Counted from the stretch's first letter, positions 6,210 through 13,414 are shown. The stretch is 13,424 nucleotides of DNA from Nitrospirae bacterium RIFCSPHIGHO2_01_FULL_66_17 (GCA_001803875.1 MHEO01000002.1:21903-35326), one strand, 5' to 3'. Notes: generated by a model from the sequence alone, not told the origin. Made by a program: numbers and translations.

Positions 6210-6931
6210 CGATCATCCCGGCGATCGACGTGCGGGGCGGGCGGTGCGTCCGGCTCGTGCAGGGGCGGTTTGACGCGGAGACGGTGTACGGCGACGATCC
6301 GGCCGCCATGGCGGTCCGCTGGGCGGCCGAGGGCGCGCGGCGCCTTCACGTCGTCGACCTCGACGGCGCGGTCGAGGGCGAGCCCCGGAACGCGGCGGTG
6401 ATCGCCGCGATCGTGAAGGCGGTCGCGCTTCCGGTCCAGGTGGGGGGCGGGTTGCGCGATCGGAAGACGATCGAGGCGTATCTGGACGCGGGCGCCGCCC
6501 GGGTGGTGCTCGGCACCCGCGCCGCGCTCGATCGCGAGTTTTTGCGTGAGGTCTGCGGGGCGTTCCCGGGAAAGATTGTGGTGGCGATCGATGCGCGGGA
6601 TGGCCGGGTCGCGGTGAGGGGCTGGCTGGACGCCACCGATCGCGCGGCGCTCGACGTCGCGCGCGAGGCGTCCGAGGCCGGCGCGGCGGCGCTGCTCTAC
6701 ACCGACATCGGGCGCGACGGGACGCAGGGGGGGCCGAACCTGGAGGCGCTGACGGCGGTCGCCCGCGCCACCCCCACGCCGGTCATCGCGTCCGGCGGCA
6801 TCGCGAGCCCGGACCACGTGCGGGCCGTGGCGCGGATCGACGGCGTCGAGGCGGCGATCATCGGGCGGGCGCTCTACCAGGGGACGCTGACCCTGCGCGA
6901 GGCGATCGCGGCGGCGGAGGGCGGCCGGTGA
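6206..6931 (+). CDS. hisA: ProFAR isomerase (HisA)
   Basis: HisA isomerises ProFAR to PRFAR by an Amadori rearrangement and has a (beta-alpha)8 barrel fold. The 241-residue protein has the catalytic Asp8 in PAIDVRGG and Asp129 in AIDAR, with phosphate-binding glycines in QVGGG and IASGGI. TDIGRDGT (166-173) is also conserved. It starts with GTG at 6206, overlapping the hisH stop by 4 nt, and ends overlapping hisF by 4 nt. PriA-type dual function (trpF) cannot be excluded from sequence alone, but the organism type suggests a plain HisA. Confidence 0.96.
   Translation: MTIIPAIDVRGGRCVRLVQGRFDAETVYGDDPAAMAVRWAAEGARRLHVVDLDGAVEGEPRNAAVIAAIVKAVALPVQVGGGLRDRKTIEAYLDAGAARVVLGTRAALDREFLREVCGAFPGKIVVAIDARDGRVAVRGWLDATDRAALDVAREASEAGAAALLYTDIGRDGTQGGPNLEALTAVARATPTPVIASGGIASPDHVRAVARIDGVEAAIIGRALYQGTLTLREAIAAAEGGR
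6916..6921 (+). promoter_or_regulatory. Ribosome binding site for hisF
   Basis: GGAGGG lies 6 nt before the GTG start of hisF, inside the last codons of hisA. It supports the GTG at 6928 as the start. Confidence 0.6.
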
Positions 6932-7713
6932 CCGGCGCGGGCACGACGACATTTGCCAAGCGGATCATCCCATGTCTGGATGTCAAAGACGGCCGGGTTG
7001 TGAAAGGTGTCCGGTTCGTCGATCTGCGGGACAGCGGCGATCCCGTGGACGCGGCGACGTGGTACGACGCCGAGGGCGCCGACGAACTGTGCTTTCTGGA
7101 CATCACGGCCTCGTCCGACGAGCGGCCGATCCTCCTCGACGTGGTGCGGCGCACCGCCGAGCGCGTGTTCATGCCGCTGACCGTGGGCGGCGGGATCCGG
7201 ACCGTGGACGACATCCGCGCGCTGCTGCTCGCCGGCGCCGACAAGGTGTCGATGAACAGCGCGGCGGTGGCGCGGCCCGACCTGATCCGCGAGTCGGCCG
7301 AACGGTTCGGGAGCCAGTGCATCGTGATCGCGATCGACGCGCGCGCGACCGCGGGCGGCTGGGAGGTCCTCACCCACGGGGGGCGCCGGCCGACGGGGCT
7401 CGACGCGGTGCCGTGGGCCCGGCGGGCGGTCGAACTGGGAGCGGGGGAGGTGCTGCTGACGAGCGTGGATCGCGACGGCACGCAGGCCGGCTACGATCTC
7501 GACCTGCTGAAGGCCGTCTCGTCGGCCGTGCCCGTTCCGGTGGTCGCGTCGGGAGGGGCGGGCGCGCTCGAGCACTTTTACGAGGCGCTCGCGATCGGCG
7601 GCGCCGACGCGGTCCTGGCGGCCTCGCTCTTCCACGATCGGCGGCTGTCGATCAAGGCGGTCAAATCGTACCTGGAGGGACGCGGCGTGGTGGTGAGGCC
7701 GGTGCAGACATGA
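6928..7713 (+). CDS. hisF: Imidazole glycerol phosphate synthase, cyclase subunit (HisF)
   Basis: HisF uses ammonia from HisH and PRFAR to make imidazole-glycerol phosphate and AICAR, linking histidine and purine synthesis. The 261-residue barrel protein has the catalytic Asp18 in CLDVKDGRVVKG and Asp137 in AIDARA (equivalents of Asp11 and Asp130), plus TVGGGI and VASGGAG phosphate loops. A seven-residue leader (MTGAGTT) precedes the usual FAKRIIPCLD. GTG 6928 follows a good ribosome binding site and overlaps the hisA stop; the end overlaps hisIE in ATGA. Confidence 0.97.
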   Translation: MTGAGTTTFAKRIIPCLDVKDGRVVKGVRFVDLRDSGDPVDAATWYDAEGADELCFLDITASSDERPILLDVVRRTAERVFMPLTVGGGIRTVDDIRALLLAGADKVSMNSAAVARPDLIRESAERFGSQCIVIAIDARATAGGWEVLTHGGRRPTGLDAVPWARRAVELGAGEVLLTSVDRDGTQAGYDLDLLKAVSSAVPVPVVASGGAGALEHFYEALAIGGADAVLAASLFHDRRLSIKAVKSYLEGRGVVVRPVQT

Positions 7714-8501
7714 GCGACGCCGACACGGCGTGGTGGCGGGAGGTGCGGTTCGACCGGGCCGGATTGATCCCGGCGGTCGTCCAGGAGCGGGGCTCGGGCC
7801 GCGTCCTGATGGTCGCGTGCATGAACCGCGAGTCGCTGGCGCTGACGATCACGACGGGCTTCACCCACTTCTGGAGCCGATCGCGGAAGAGTTTGTGGAA
7901 AAAGGGCGAGACCTCCGGCCACACCCAGCGGGTGGTCGCGCTGCGCGTGGATTGCGACGGGGACGCGCTCCTGGTGGAGGTCGAGCAGGAAGGACCGGCG
8001 TGCCATACCGGCGAGGGCTCGTGCTTTTTCCGCCGCGCGACGGACGGCCGCGGGAAGCAACGATCTGCCGTCGCACTAGACTGGGTCCGCGATCCCGCCG
8101 CCGGGGGCCAGGCCGTGCTCGACCGCGTCTACGCGGTCATCCGCGACCGGAAGGCGCACCCGCGCGAGGGATCCTACGTGGCGTCGCTGTTCGCGGGCGG
8201 GCTCGATCGGATCCTCAAAAAAGTCGGGGAGGAGGCCGGCGAGGTCGTGATCGCCTCCAAGAACGGCGTGCCGGACCAGATCGTGTGGGAGACGGCCGAC
8301 CTCTGGTTTCACACCCTGGTCGCGCTGGGCTATCACGAGATCCCGCCCGAGGCGGTGTTTGCCGAGCTGGAGCGGCGGTTCGGCCAGCCGGCGCGGACAA
8401 CGCCCCCGCGGGCGACCCGTCGCCCGGCCCGCGCCGCGCCGCGTCGAACCAAGGCGAAGGCGCGCCCTCGAACGCGTCCCGGCGGGGGGAGAGGCGCGTG
8501 A
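7710..8501 (+). CDS. hisI: Bifunctional phosphoribosyl-AMP cyclohydrolase / phosphoribosyl-ATP pyrophosphatase (HisIE) with basic tail
   Basis: This fusion carries out steps two and three of histidine synthesis. The HisI cyclohydrolase domain (about 10-125) has WSRSRKSLWKKGETSG, the metal-binding DCDGD (81-85), CHTG (98-101) and SCFF (104-107). The HisE pyrophosphatase domain (about 133-226) has KKVGEEAGEVVIASK and ETADLWFH with the acidic metal ligands. After residue ~226 comes a 37-residue tail rich in Arg, Ala and Pro, with 11 Arg, 2 Lys and no acidic residues. This tail is not part of either domain and is probably disordered. The start at 7710 overlaps hisF in ATGA, and the tail DNA carries the purine-rich site for the next gene. 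Confidence 0.96.
   Translation: MSDADTAWWREVRFDRAGLIPAVVQERGSGRVLMVACMNRESLALTITTGFTHFWSRSRKSLWKKGETSGHTQRVVALRVDCDGDALLVEVEQEGPACHTGEGSCFFRRATDGRGKQRSAVALDWVRDPAAGGQAVLDRVYAVIRDRKAHPREGSYVASLFAGGLDRILKKVGEEAGEVVIASKNGVPDQIVWETADLWFHTLVALGYHEIPPEAVFAELERRFGQPARTTPPRATRRPARAAPRRTKAKARPRTRPGGGRGA
8484..8494 (+). promoter_or_regulatory. Ribosome binding site for the HIT gene
   Basis: The purine run GGGGGGAGAGG ends 3 nt before GTG 8498, and its GGGGAG core lies about 6 nt upstream. It supports GTG as the start and lies within the hisIE tail codons. Confidence 0.55.
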
Positions 8502-8848
8502 GTGACCCGATCTGTCTGTTCTGCCGAATCATCCGTCGCGAATTGCCCGCGACGGTGGTGTACGAGGACGACGAGGTGCTGGCCTTTCAGGACATCGCGC
8601 CGAAGGCGCCGGTCCATCTCCTGATCGTCCCGAAGCGGCACGTCGAAGGGCTGCAGGCGCTGGAGGACGGCGACGCCGGCCTGATCGGCTCGCTCTTCGC
8701 CTGCCTGACGCGGCTGGCGAGGGAGCGGGGCGTGGCGCGCTCCGGGTACCGGGCGGTGGTGAACGCCGGCGCCGACGGCGGCCAGTCGGTCCTCCACCTG
8801 CACCTCCACCTGCTCGGCGGGCGGCCGATGGACTGGCCGCCGGGGTGA
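8498..8848 (+). CDS. HIT-family (HINT-like) purine nucleoside phosphoramidase
   Basis: HINT-type HIT proteins hydrolyse AMP-linked phosphoramidates; their cellular role in bacteria is poorly defined. The 116-residue protein is full length. It starts with the zinc-type motif CLFCRII (6-12), has FQDIAPKAPVHLLIVPKRH in the nucleotide-binding region and ends with the HIT triad HLHLHLLGGR (His100, 102, 104), with His102 as the expected nucleophile. The C-terminal signature reads GGRPMDWPPG, where many homologues have His in place of Asp before WPPG. GTG 8498 overlaps the hisIE stop (GTGA). This gene often closes his clusters of this type, so co-transcription is likely. Confidence 0.93.
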   Translation: MSDPICLFCRIIRRELPATVVYEDDEVLAFQDIAPKAPVHLLIVPKRHVEGLQALEDGDAGLIGSLFACLTRLARERGVARSGYRAVVNAGADGGQSVLHLHLHLLGGRPMDWPPG

Positions 8849-8849
8849 A

Positions 8850-9009
8850 AGTCTGTGAAGAAATCCCTGGACCGAGCTGGGGGACCGAGACGCAAGCAGC
8901 GCAAGGCGCGACGACGAGGCGTAGCCAGAGCGCTACGCTGAGGAGAAGCAACGCGGCGATGCGAAGCGGATCGGGCTCCCAGCGACGGGAGGGGATTTTT
9001 TCACAGACT
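8850..9009. repeat. ~160-bp hairpin element with 18-bp inverted termini (MITE/REP-like or structured RNA)
   Basis: The left arm (8850-8867) and right arm (8992-9009) pair over 18 bp with a single G-T wobble at 8860/8999. Nested inside, 8876-8883 pairs with 8976-8983 (GCTGGG with CCCAGC at the core). A perfect 7-bp hairpin (GCGTAGC at 8919-8925, GCTACGC at 8932-8938, six-base loop) lies near the centre. The element starts 2 nt after the HIT stop codon and ends about 20 nt before a promoter. It encodes no plausible protein. The layout resembles dispersed palindromic repeats I recall from Nitrospira-type genomes, which is unverified. It could act as a terminator for the his operon, a mobile non-autonomous element, or an mRNA-stabilising structure. 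Confidence 0.75.
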
Positions 9010-9029
9010 CTGAGACGGGCGCGGTTCGA

Positions 9030-9059
9030 TTGACCCTGCGCGAGCGCATCTCGTATAAT
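9030..9059 (+). promoter_or_regulatory. Sigma-70 promoter for the yqeY-dnaG-rpoD operon
   Basis: A -35 box TTGACC (9030-9035) and a perfect -10 box TATAAT (9054-9059) are separated by 18 nt. Transcription would begin near 9066, giving a leader of about 35 nt before yqeY. It is the only near-consensus promoter I see in the window, and it stands in the only sizeable intergenic spacer between the two blocks. Confidence 0.8.
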
Positions 9060-9100
9060 GCATCTCTTGTCATGGTCGTGAACGCGAGGGCCCAGGAATC

Positions 9101-9556
9101 ATGACGCTCCAGGAGCGGTTGGTCGAGGAGATGAAGGACGCGATGCGAACGGGGCAGGCCGAGAAGCTGTCGGTCATCCGGATGGTGCGCGCGTCCCTCA
9201 AGAATCGCGAGATCGAACGCGGCAAGGGGAAGCCCTTGACCGACGCCGACGTCATGGAGGTCATCCTCTCCGGGATCAAGCAGCGCCGCGAGGCGATCGA
9301 GCAGTTTGGGAAGGGCGGGCGCGCCGACCTGGTCGCGAAGGAGGAACACGAGGTCGCGATCCTGCAGACGTTCCTGCCTCCGCCGCTGTCCGGCGACGAG
9401 CTCGCGGCGCTGGTTCGAGAGGCCGCCGCCGAAGTCGTCGCGGCCGGCCCCAAGGACATGGGTAAGGTGATGAAGGCCGTCCTGCCCCGTGTGGCGGGGC
9501 GCGCCGAGGGGGGCGCCGTGAACGCGGCGGTGAAACGGCACCTCGAAGGATCGTAG
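9101..9556 (+). CDS. yqeY: GatB/YqeY domain-containing protein
   Basis: This 151-residue protein belongs to the YqeY family, related to the C-terminal domain of the GatB amidotransferase subunit. Its exact role is unsettled; a link to tRNA or translation is inferred from the GatB relationship. Visible family features are the helical start MTLQERLVEEMKDAMR, KLSVIRMVRASLKNREIE (22-39), EIxxL-like QTFLPPPLS (89-97) and KDMGKVMKAVLPRV (118-131), the conserved MGxVM turn. AGGA lies close upstream (9094-9097), with GAGGG at 9086-9090 as an alternative site. It is the first gene after the promoter and precedes dnaG by 30 nt, an arrangement common in bacteria where yqeY joins the dnaG-rpoD operon. 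Confidence 0.93.
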   Translation: MTLQERLVEEMKDAMRTGQAEKLSVIRMVRASLKNREIERGKGKPLTDADVMEVILSGIKQRREAIEQFGKGGRADLVAKEEHEVAILQTFLPPPLSGDELAALVREAAAEVVAAGPKDMGKVMKAVLPRVAGRAEGGAVNAAVKRHLEGS

Positions 9557-9573
9557 GCGCGGGTCCTAGCATC

Positions 9574-9582
9574 AGGGAAAGG
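9574..9582 (+). promoter_or_regulatory. Ribosome binding site for dnaG
   Basis: The purine run AGGGAAAGG ends 4 nt before GTG 9587 and supports the use of GTG as initiator for primase. Confidence 0.6.
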
Positions 9583-9586
9583 CAAC

Positions 9587-11413
9587 GTGGGGAAAGCGTT
9601 CTCCGACGACGTGCTCCGCTCAATCCGCGAGCGGATCGATTTGGTTGAACTGGTGGGGGCGTACGTCGCGCTGAAACGGACCGGCCGGAACGCCGTCGGG
9701 CTGTGCCCCTTCCACGCCGACAAGCGCCCGTCCTTCACGGTCAGCCCGTCCAAACAACTCTTTCACTGCTTCGGCTGCGGGGCCGGCGGCGATCTGTTCC
9801 GCTTCGTCATGCAGCGGGAGTCGATCGGTTTTCCCGAGGCGGTCCAGCTCCTCGCCCGGAAGGCGGGGATCCCCTTGCCTGATCGCGCGGAGGACGGCGT
9901 CGATCGTCGACGCCAGGCGTTGTACGACATCCACGCGGCCGCGGCCGACCATTTCCGCCGCAAGCTGAGCGGGCGCGGAGGGGAGGCCGCGCGGCGCTAT
10001 CTGCACGAGCGCCGCCTCGCGCCGGAGACCCTGGAGGCGTTCGGCCTGGGCTACGCCGCCTCGTCGTGGGACGACCTCTCCGCCGCCCTGCTCGCGAAGG
10101 GCTGGACGGCCGCGCAACTGGAGGAAGCGGGGGTGATCGTTCCCCGGGCGAGCGGCGGCGGGTGGTACGATCGGTTCCGCCACCGCGTCATCTGCCCCAT
10201 CCGCGACGTGCACCGCAACGTGGTGGCGTTCGGCGGGCGCGTCCTCGACGACACGCTCCCGAAATATCTGAACTCGCCCGACACGCCGATCTTCAACAAG
10301 GGGCGTCATCTCTTCGGGCTCGACCGCGCGCGCGAGGCGGTGGCGTCGACCGGAACGCTCGTGGTGGTGGAAGGCTACTTCGACGTCATGGCCACCCACC
10401 AGGCGGGGTGTGTGAACGTGGTCGCGACCCTCGGCACCGCGCTGACGCCGGCGCATCTCGACGCGATCCGCCGGTTGGTCACGCGCGTCGTCCTCGTGTT
10501 CGACCCGGACCCCGCGGGGGTTCGCGCGGCGCTCCGCACCGTGGACCTGTTCACGCCGCTCGATCTGCGTGTGGACGTGGCGTCGCTGCCGGGCGGCAAG
10601 GATCCCGACCGCCTGGTCGTCGAGGAGGGGGCGGACGCGTTCCGAGCCGTGTTGGAGGCGAGTCGCCCCTTGATCGCGTTCGTCCTCGACCAGATGGCGC
10701 CGCCGGGGGATTATCGGAGTGTCGACGCGAAGAAGGCCGCCGCGGCCCGGGCGATTCCCGTGCTCGCCGCGCTCGCCAACGCGATCGAACGCGATCACTA
10801 CCGCGGGTGGCTCGCCGACCGGCTCCAGGTGAGCGATGCGTCGCTCCGGGACGCCCTGGCCGGCCACCGGTCTCGTGACCGATCGGGCGCGGAGGGCGTC
10901 CGCCGTGCGCCGCCGGCCCGACCGCTGGCCCCTTCGTCGCCGCGGCCTCGCGCCGAGCTGGTCGTCGCGGCGGCCCTGGTGCAGGGTCGGCTCGGACTGG
11001 GGCGCGTGCGGGCGCTGGGGACCTCCGCCTTCACCGATCCGGTGCTCCGGGAGGTGGCCGAGCTGGTGTGTTCGTCGGCTGCGTCCGAGGGGCCGCTCGA
11101 CGCCTCGCCCGCCTCGGCATCGACGGTGTGGGCGCTGGCGGAGGGACGGGAGGACGCGGCCCGGGCGATCGCGGAATTGGCGGTGTTCGGATGGGCCGAC
11201 GAAGAGGCGGACAAGGAGGTGGACGATTGCGTGACGGAAATGGAGATCCGATGCCTGGACGTCCGGATGCAGGACATCACCCGGACGATCACCGAACTCG
11301 AACTGAAGGCTGAGCGCGTCATCGAGTTACAGCAGGAACAACACCGTCTGAAGCAGGCCATCGAGCGGTTGCGGGAAGCCAAGCAGGTCCCTGCGCGGGC
11401 CGTGGGAGGGTAG
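9587..11413 (+). CDS. dnaG: DNA primase (DnaG)
   Basis: DnaG synthesises RNA primers for replication and is recruited by the DnaB helicase. The 608-residue protein is of usual length. The N-terminal zinc-binding domain has CPFH (Cys40, His43) and CFGC (Cys61, Cys64). The catalytic core includes YLNSPDTPIFNKGRHLFGL (228-246). The TOPRIM fold follows, with VVEGYFDVMA (Glu262) and FDPDPAG (Asp306, Asp308). A Pro/Arg-rich linker (about 425-455) precedes a helical C-terminal domain, expected to bind DnaB, that ends in a Glu/Arg/Gln-rich helix. The start is GTG 9587, preceded by AGGGAAAGG; no nearby ATG fits. It lies 15 nt before rpoD. Confidence 0.97.
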   Translation: MGKAFSDDVLRSIRERIDLVELVGAYVALKRTGRNAVGLCPFHADKRPSFTVSPSKQLFHCFGCGAGGDLFRFVMQRESIGFPEAVQLLARKAGIPLPDRAEDGVDRRRQALYDIHAAAADHFRRKLSGRGGEAARRYLHERRLAPETLEAFGLGYAASSWDDLSAALLAKGWTAAQLEEAGVIVPRASGGGWYDRFRHRVICPIRDVHRNVVAFGGRVLDDTLPKYLNSPDTPIFNKGRHLFGLDRAREAVASTGTLVVVEGYFDVMATHQAGCVNVVATLGTALTPAHLDAIRRLVTRVVLVFDPDPAGVRAALRTVDLFTPLDLRVDVASLPGGKDPDRLVVEEGADAFRAVLEASRPLIAFVLDQMAPPGDYRSVDAKKAAAARAIPVLAALANAIERDHYRGWLADRLQVSDASLRDALAGHRSRDRSGAEGVRRAPPARPLAPSSPRPRAELVVAAALVQGRLGLGRVRALGTSAFTDPVLREVAELVCSSAASEGPLDASPASASTVWALAEGREDAARAIAELAVFGWADEEADKEVDDCVTEMEIRCLDVRMQDITRTITELELKAERVIELQQEQHRLKQAIERLREAKQVPARAVGG

Positions 11414-11418
11414 TGGGT

Positions 11419-11423
11419 GGGAG
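11419..11423 (+). promoter_or_regulatory. Ribosome binding site deciding the rpoD start
   Basis: GGGAG lies 5 nt before ATG 11429. An upstream in-frame GTG at 11417 would overlap this site and has no site of its own, so ATG 11429 is preferred. Confidence 0.6.
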
Positions 11424-11428
11424 ATTCG

Positions 11429-13243
11429 ATGTCCAAAGACGATAAGCTCGACGAGGTCAAGCACCTCATCTCGCTGGGCAAGGAGAAGGGGTTTCTCACC
11501 TACGATGAGTTGAACAACGCGCTGCCCGCGGACGTCCTGTCGTCCGAGCAGCTCGACAATCTGATGGTGATGTTCGGCGAGATGGACATCGAGGTCGTGG
11601 ACTCGGCCGAGGAGGGGCGCTTCCCGCCGCTCGCGGAATCCGAGGATGAGGTGGAGGAGGTTGAGGAAGGCGAGGAGCTGGGCGAGGAATTCCTGGAGGA
11701 CGAGAAGGAGAAGGAGATCGACCTCACGCCCGGCATCCTCAGCCGCACCGACGACCCGGTCCGCCTCTATTTGAAGGAGATCGGCAGCGTCCACCTGCTG
11801 AGCCGGGAGGGCGAGATCGAGATCGCCAAGCGCATCGAGGAGGGCAAGCGCGAGGTGACCTCGATCGTCTTCGGCATGCCGATGACGGTGAAGCAGGTCC
11901 TGTCGCGCGGCGAGTTGCTCACGCAGGACGCCATCGGGGTCGGAGATCTGGTCGTCGCGTTCGAGGACGAGCTCGCGGACCAGGAGGGGAGCGATCGCGA
12001 CACCTCGGAATTGAAGGCCAAGCTTCTGCAGATGATGAGCGGGATTCGCTCGCTCTACAAAGAGCTGAGCCTGGTGACGATCCGGTGGAAGCGGGCCGGC
12101 GGCGACCAGGCAAGGCGGCGCAAGATGAAGGCGCTGGTGAAGGAGACCAAGGATCGCCTGGTGGTGAAGATGGAGGCCTTGAACCTTCAGCCCCGCCTGC
12201 TCGATGAGGTGGTCAAGCGGCTCAAAGCCCTGGCCAATGACGTGGCGCGGTCCGAACGCGAGATGGCGCAGATCCGGCGGCAGTTGGGGCATCCCGAGGA
12301 GGAGCCGCTCCTGATCTTCCGCCGGGTGAAGCACAACCCCCGCGCCTGCAAGGCGCTCCAGAAAAAGACGGACCTGGGCGAGGAGGAGTTGTCCCGGATC
12401 GAAAAGAGTTACCGGAACGCGCTCCGAATCATCCGCACGAGCGAGATGGAAGCGGCCGTCTCCGCCGAGGAGCTCAAGGAGGCGATCCGGCAGCTCGATC
12501 ACGGCGATTACAAGATCAAGCGGGCGAAGGGGGAGCTGGTCGAAGCGAATCTCCGGCTCGTCGTCAGCATCGCCAAGAAGTACACGAATCGCGGGTTGCA
12601 GTTCCTCGACCTGATTCAGGAGGGCAACATCGGCCTCATGAAGGCGGTCGACAAGTTCGAATACCGCCGCGGCTACAAGTTCTCGACCTACGCCACCTGG
12701 TGGATCCGTCAGGCCATCACGCGCGCGATCGCCGACCAGGCCCGCACGATCCGCATCCCCGTCCACATGATCGAAACGATCAACAAGCTGATCCGCACGT
12801 CCCGGCTGTTGGTGCAGGAACTGGGGAGGGAGCCGCTGCCCGAGGAGATCGGCGAGAAGATGGATCTTTCGCTGGACAAGGTCCGCAAGATCCTGAAGAT
12901 CGCGAAGGAGCCGATTTCGCTGGAAACGCCGATCGGCGAGGAGGAGGACAGCCACCTCGGGGATTTTATCGAGGACAAGCGGGTGGCCTCGCCCCTCGAA
13001 GCGACGATTCGCTACGATCTCCAGCGGCAGATCGGCAACGTGCTCAACACGCTGACGCCGCGCGAGGAGAAGGTGTTGCGCAAGCGGTTCGGCATCGGCG
13101 AGACCACCGATCACACGCTGGAGGAGGTGGGGCAGGATTTCGCGGTCACCCGCGAGCGGATCCGCCAGATCGAGGCGAAGGCGCTCCGGAAGCTGCGGCA
13201 CCCGAGCCGGAGCCGGCGGTTGAAAAGTTTTGTGGAGGGGTAA
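11429..13243 (+). CDS. rpoD: RNA polymerase primary sigma factor RpoD (sigma-70/SigA)
   Basis: RpoD directs RNA polymerase to housekeeping promoters such as the TTGACC/TATAAT pair upstream of this operon. The 604-residue protein shows region 1.1 (about 5-57), a strongly acidic linker (about 60-98), region 1.2 (DDPVRLYLKEIGSV), a non-conserved region (about 140-340) and region 2 (LVEANLRLVVSIAKKYTNRG, then YKFSTYATWWIRQAITRAI). Region 3 follows (about 446-520). Region 4 has the helix-turn-helix LEEVGQDFAVTRERIRQIEA (564-583) that reads the -35 box. ATG 11429 is chosen over GTG 11417 on ribosome-binding-site spacing. It closes the operon after dnaG and is followed by a tRNA gene. Confidence 0.97.
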   Translation: MSKDDKLDEVKHLISLGKEKGFLTYDELNNALPADVLSSEQLDNLMVMFGEMDIEVVDSAEEGRFPPLAESEDEVEEVEEGEELGEEFLEDEKEKEIDLTPGILSRTDDPVRLYLKEIGSVHLLSREGEIEIAKRIEEGKREVTSIVFGMPMTVKQVLSRGELLTQDAIGVGDLVVAFEDELADQEGSDRDTSELKAKLLQMMSGIRSLYKELSLVTIRWKRAGGDQARRRKMKALVKETKDRLVVKMEALNLQPRLLDEVVKRLKALANDVARSEREMAQIRRQLGHPEEEPLLIFRRVKHNPRACKALQKKTDLGEEELSRIEKSYRNALRIIRTSEMEAAVSAEELKEAIRQLDHGDYKIKRAKGELVEANLRLVVSIAKKYTNRGLQFLDLIQEGNIGLMKAVDKFEYRRGYKFSTYATWWIRQAITRAIADQARTIRIPVHMIETINKLIRTSRLLVQELGREPLPEEIGEKMDLSLDKVRKILKIAKEPISLETPIGEEEDSHLGDFIEDKRVASPLEATIRYDLQRQIGNVLNTLTPREEKVLRKRFGIGETTDHTLEEVGQDFAVTRERIRQIEAKALRKLRHPSRSRRLKSFVEG

Positions 13244-13260
13244 AATCGACGTCAAGAGAT

Positions 13261-13313
13261 ACCGAGCCTCGGCGCGGGAAAGCGGCGCCTGCGTTCGGCT
13301 CAGCAAGCTCGGT
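13261..13313 (+). other. Dyad-symmetric spacer between rpoD and the tRNA
   Basis: ACCGAGC (13261-13267) can pair with GCTCGGT (13307-13313). An inner stem, GGCGC (13271-13275) with GCGCC (13285-13289), has a 9-nt loop. No U-tract follows, so it is not a standard intrinsic terminator. It could slow polymerase, protect the rpoD 3' end or guide processing of a joint rpoD-tRNA transcript. A weak promoter-like pair (TTGAAA 13220, TAAAAT 13241, spacing 15) lies just upstream. Confidence 0.3.
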
Positions 13314-13314
13314 G

Positions 13315-13388
13315 GGGCCCATAGCTCAGTTGGTCAGAGCTGCCGGCTCATAACCGGTTGGTCCCAGGTTCGAGTCCTGGTGGGCCCA
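13315..13388 (+). tRNA. tRNA with CAT anticodon (tRNA-Ile2 or elongator tRNA-Met)
   Basis: A full cloverleaf is visible in 74 nt. The acceptor stem pairs GGGCCCA with TGGGCCC, the D stem GCTC with GAGC, and the anticodon stem GCCGG with CCGGT. The anticodon loop CTCATAA gives CAT, and the T arm CCAGG-TTCGAGT-CCTGG is standard. The discriminator is A, and CCA is not encoded (ATCC follows). It is not the initiator, because position 1 pairs with 72. The acceptor pairs C4-G69 and C5-G68, known as features read by TilS on tRNA-Ile2 in E. coli, and the GGCTCATAACC anticodon arm favour Ile2 (lysidine-modified, reading AUA) over elongator Met. Sequence alone does not settle this. Confidence 0.93.
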
Positions 13389-13394
13389 TCCTCG

Positions 13395-13414
13395 CTTGCG
13401 GAGCGCCCCGCAGG
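13395..13414 (+). terminator. Weak hairpin just after the tRNA
   Basis: TGCGG (13397-13401) pairs with CCGCA (13408-13412), with a six-base loop and possible extension to CTTGCGG/CCGCAGG. No U-tract follows before the window ends, so a terminator role is only possible, not shown. Confidence 0.2.

Noticed and set aside
8845..9033. 62-codon GTG-started frame overlapping the HIT stop
   Set aside because: It runs through the palindromic element, has no recognisable protein features, and its composition follows the hairpin arms. The GTGA start is a by-product of the HIT stop context.
9636..9651. GTTGAAC word in dnaG as another copy of the 24-nt repeat
   Set aside because: Only the seven-base word matches; the rest of the unit is absent and the codons encode the conserved primase N-terminus.
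11417..11428. Upstream GTG start for rpoD
   Set aside because: It would place the ribosome binding site inside the coding region and adds only four residues. ATG 11429 has GGGAG at good spacing.
13220..13246. TTGAAA/TAAAAT pair as a dedicated tRNA promoter
   Set aside because: The spacing of 15 nt is short and the boxes overlap the rpoD 3' end. Read-through from rpoD is as likely, so it is mentioned only as weak.
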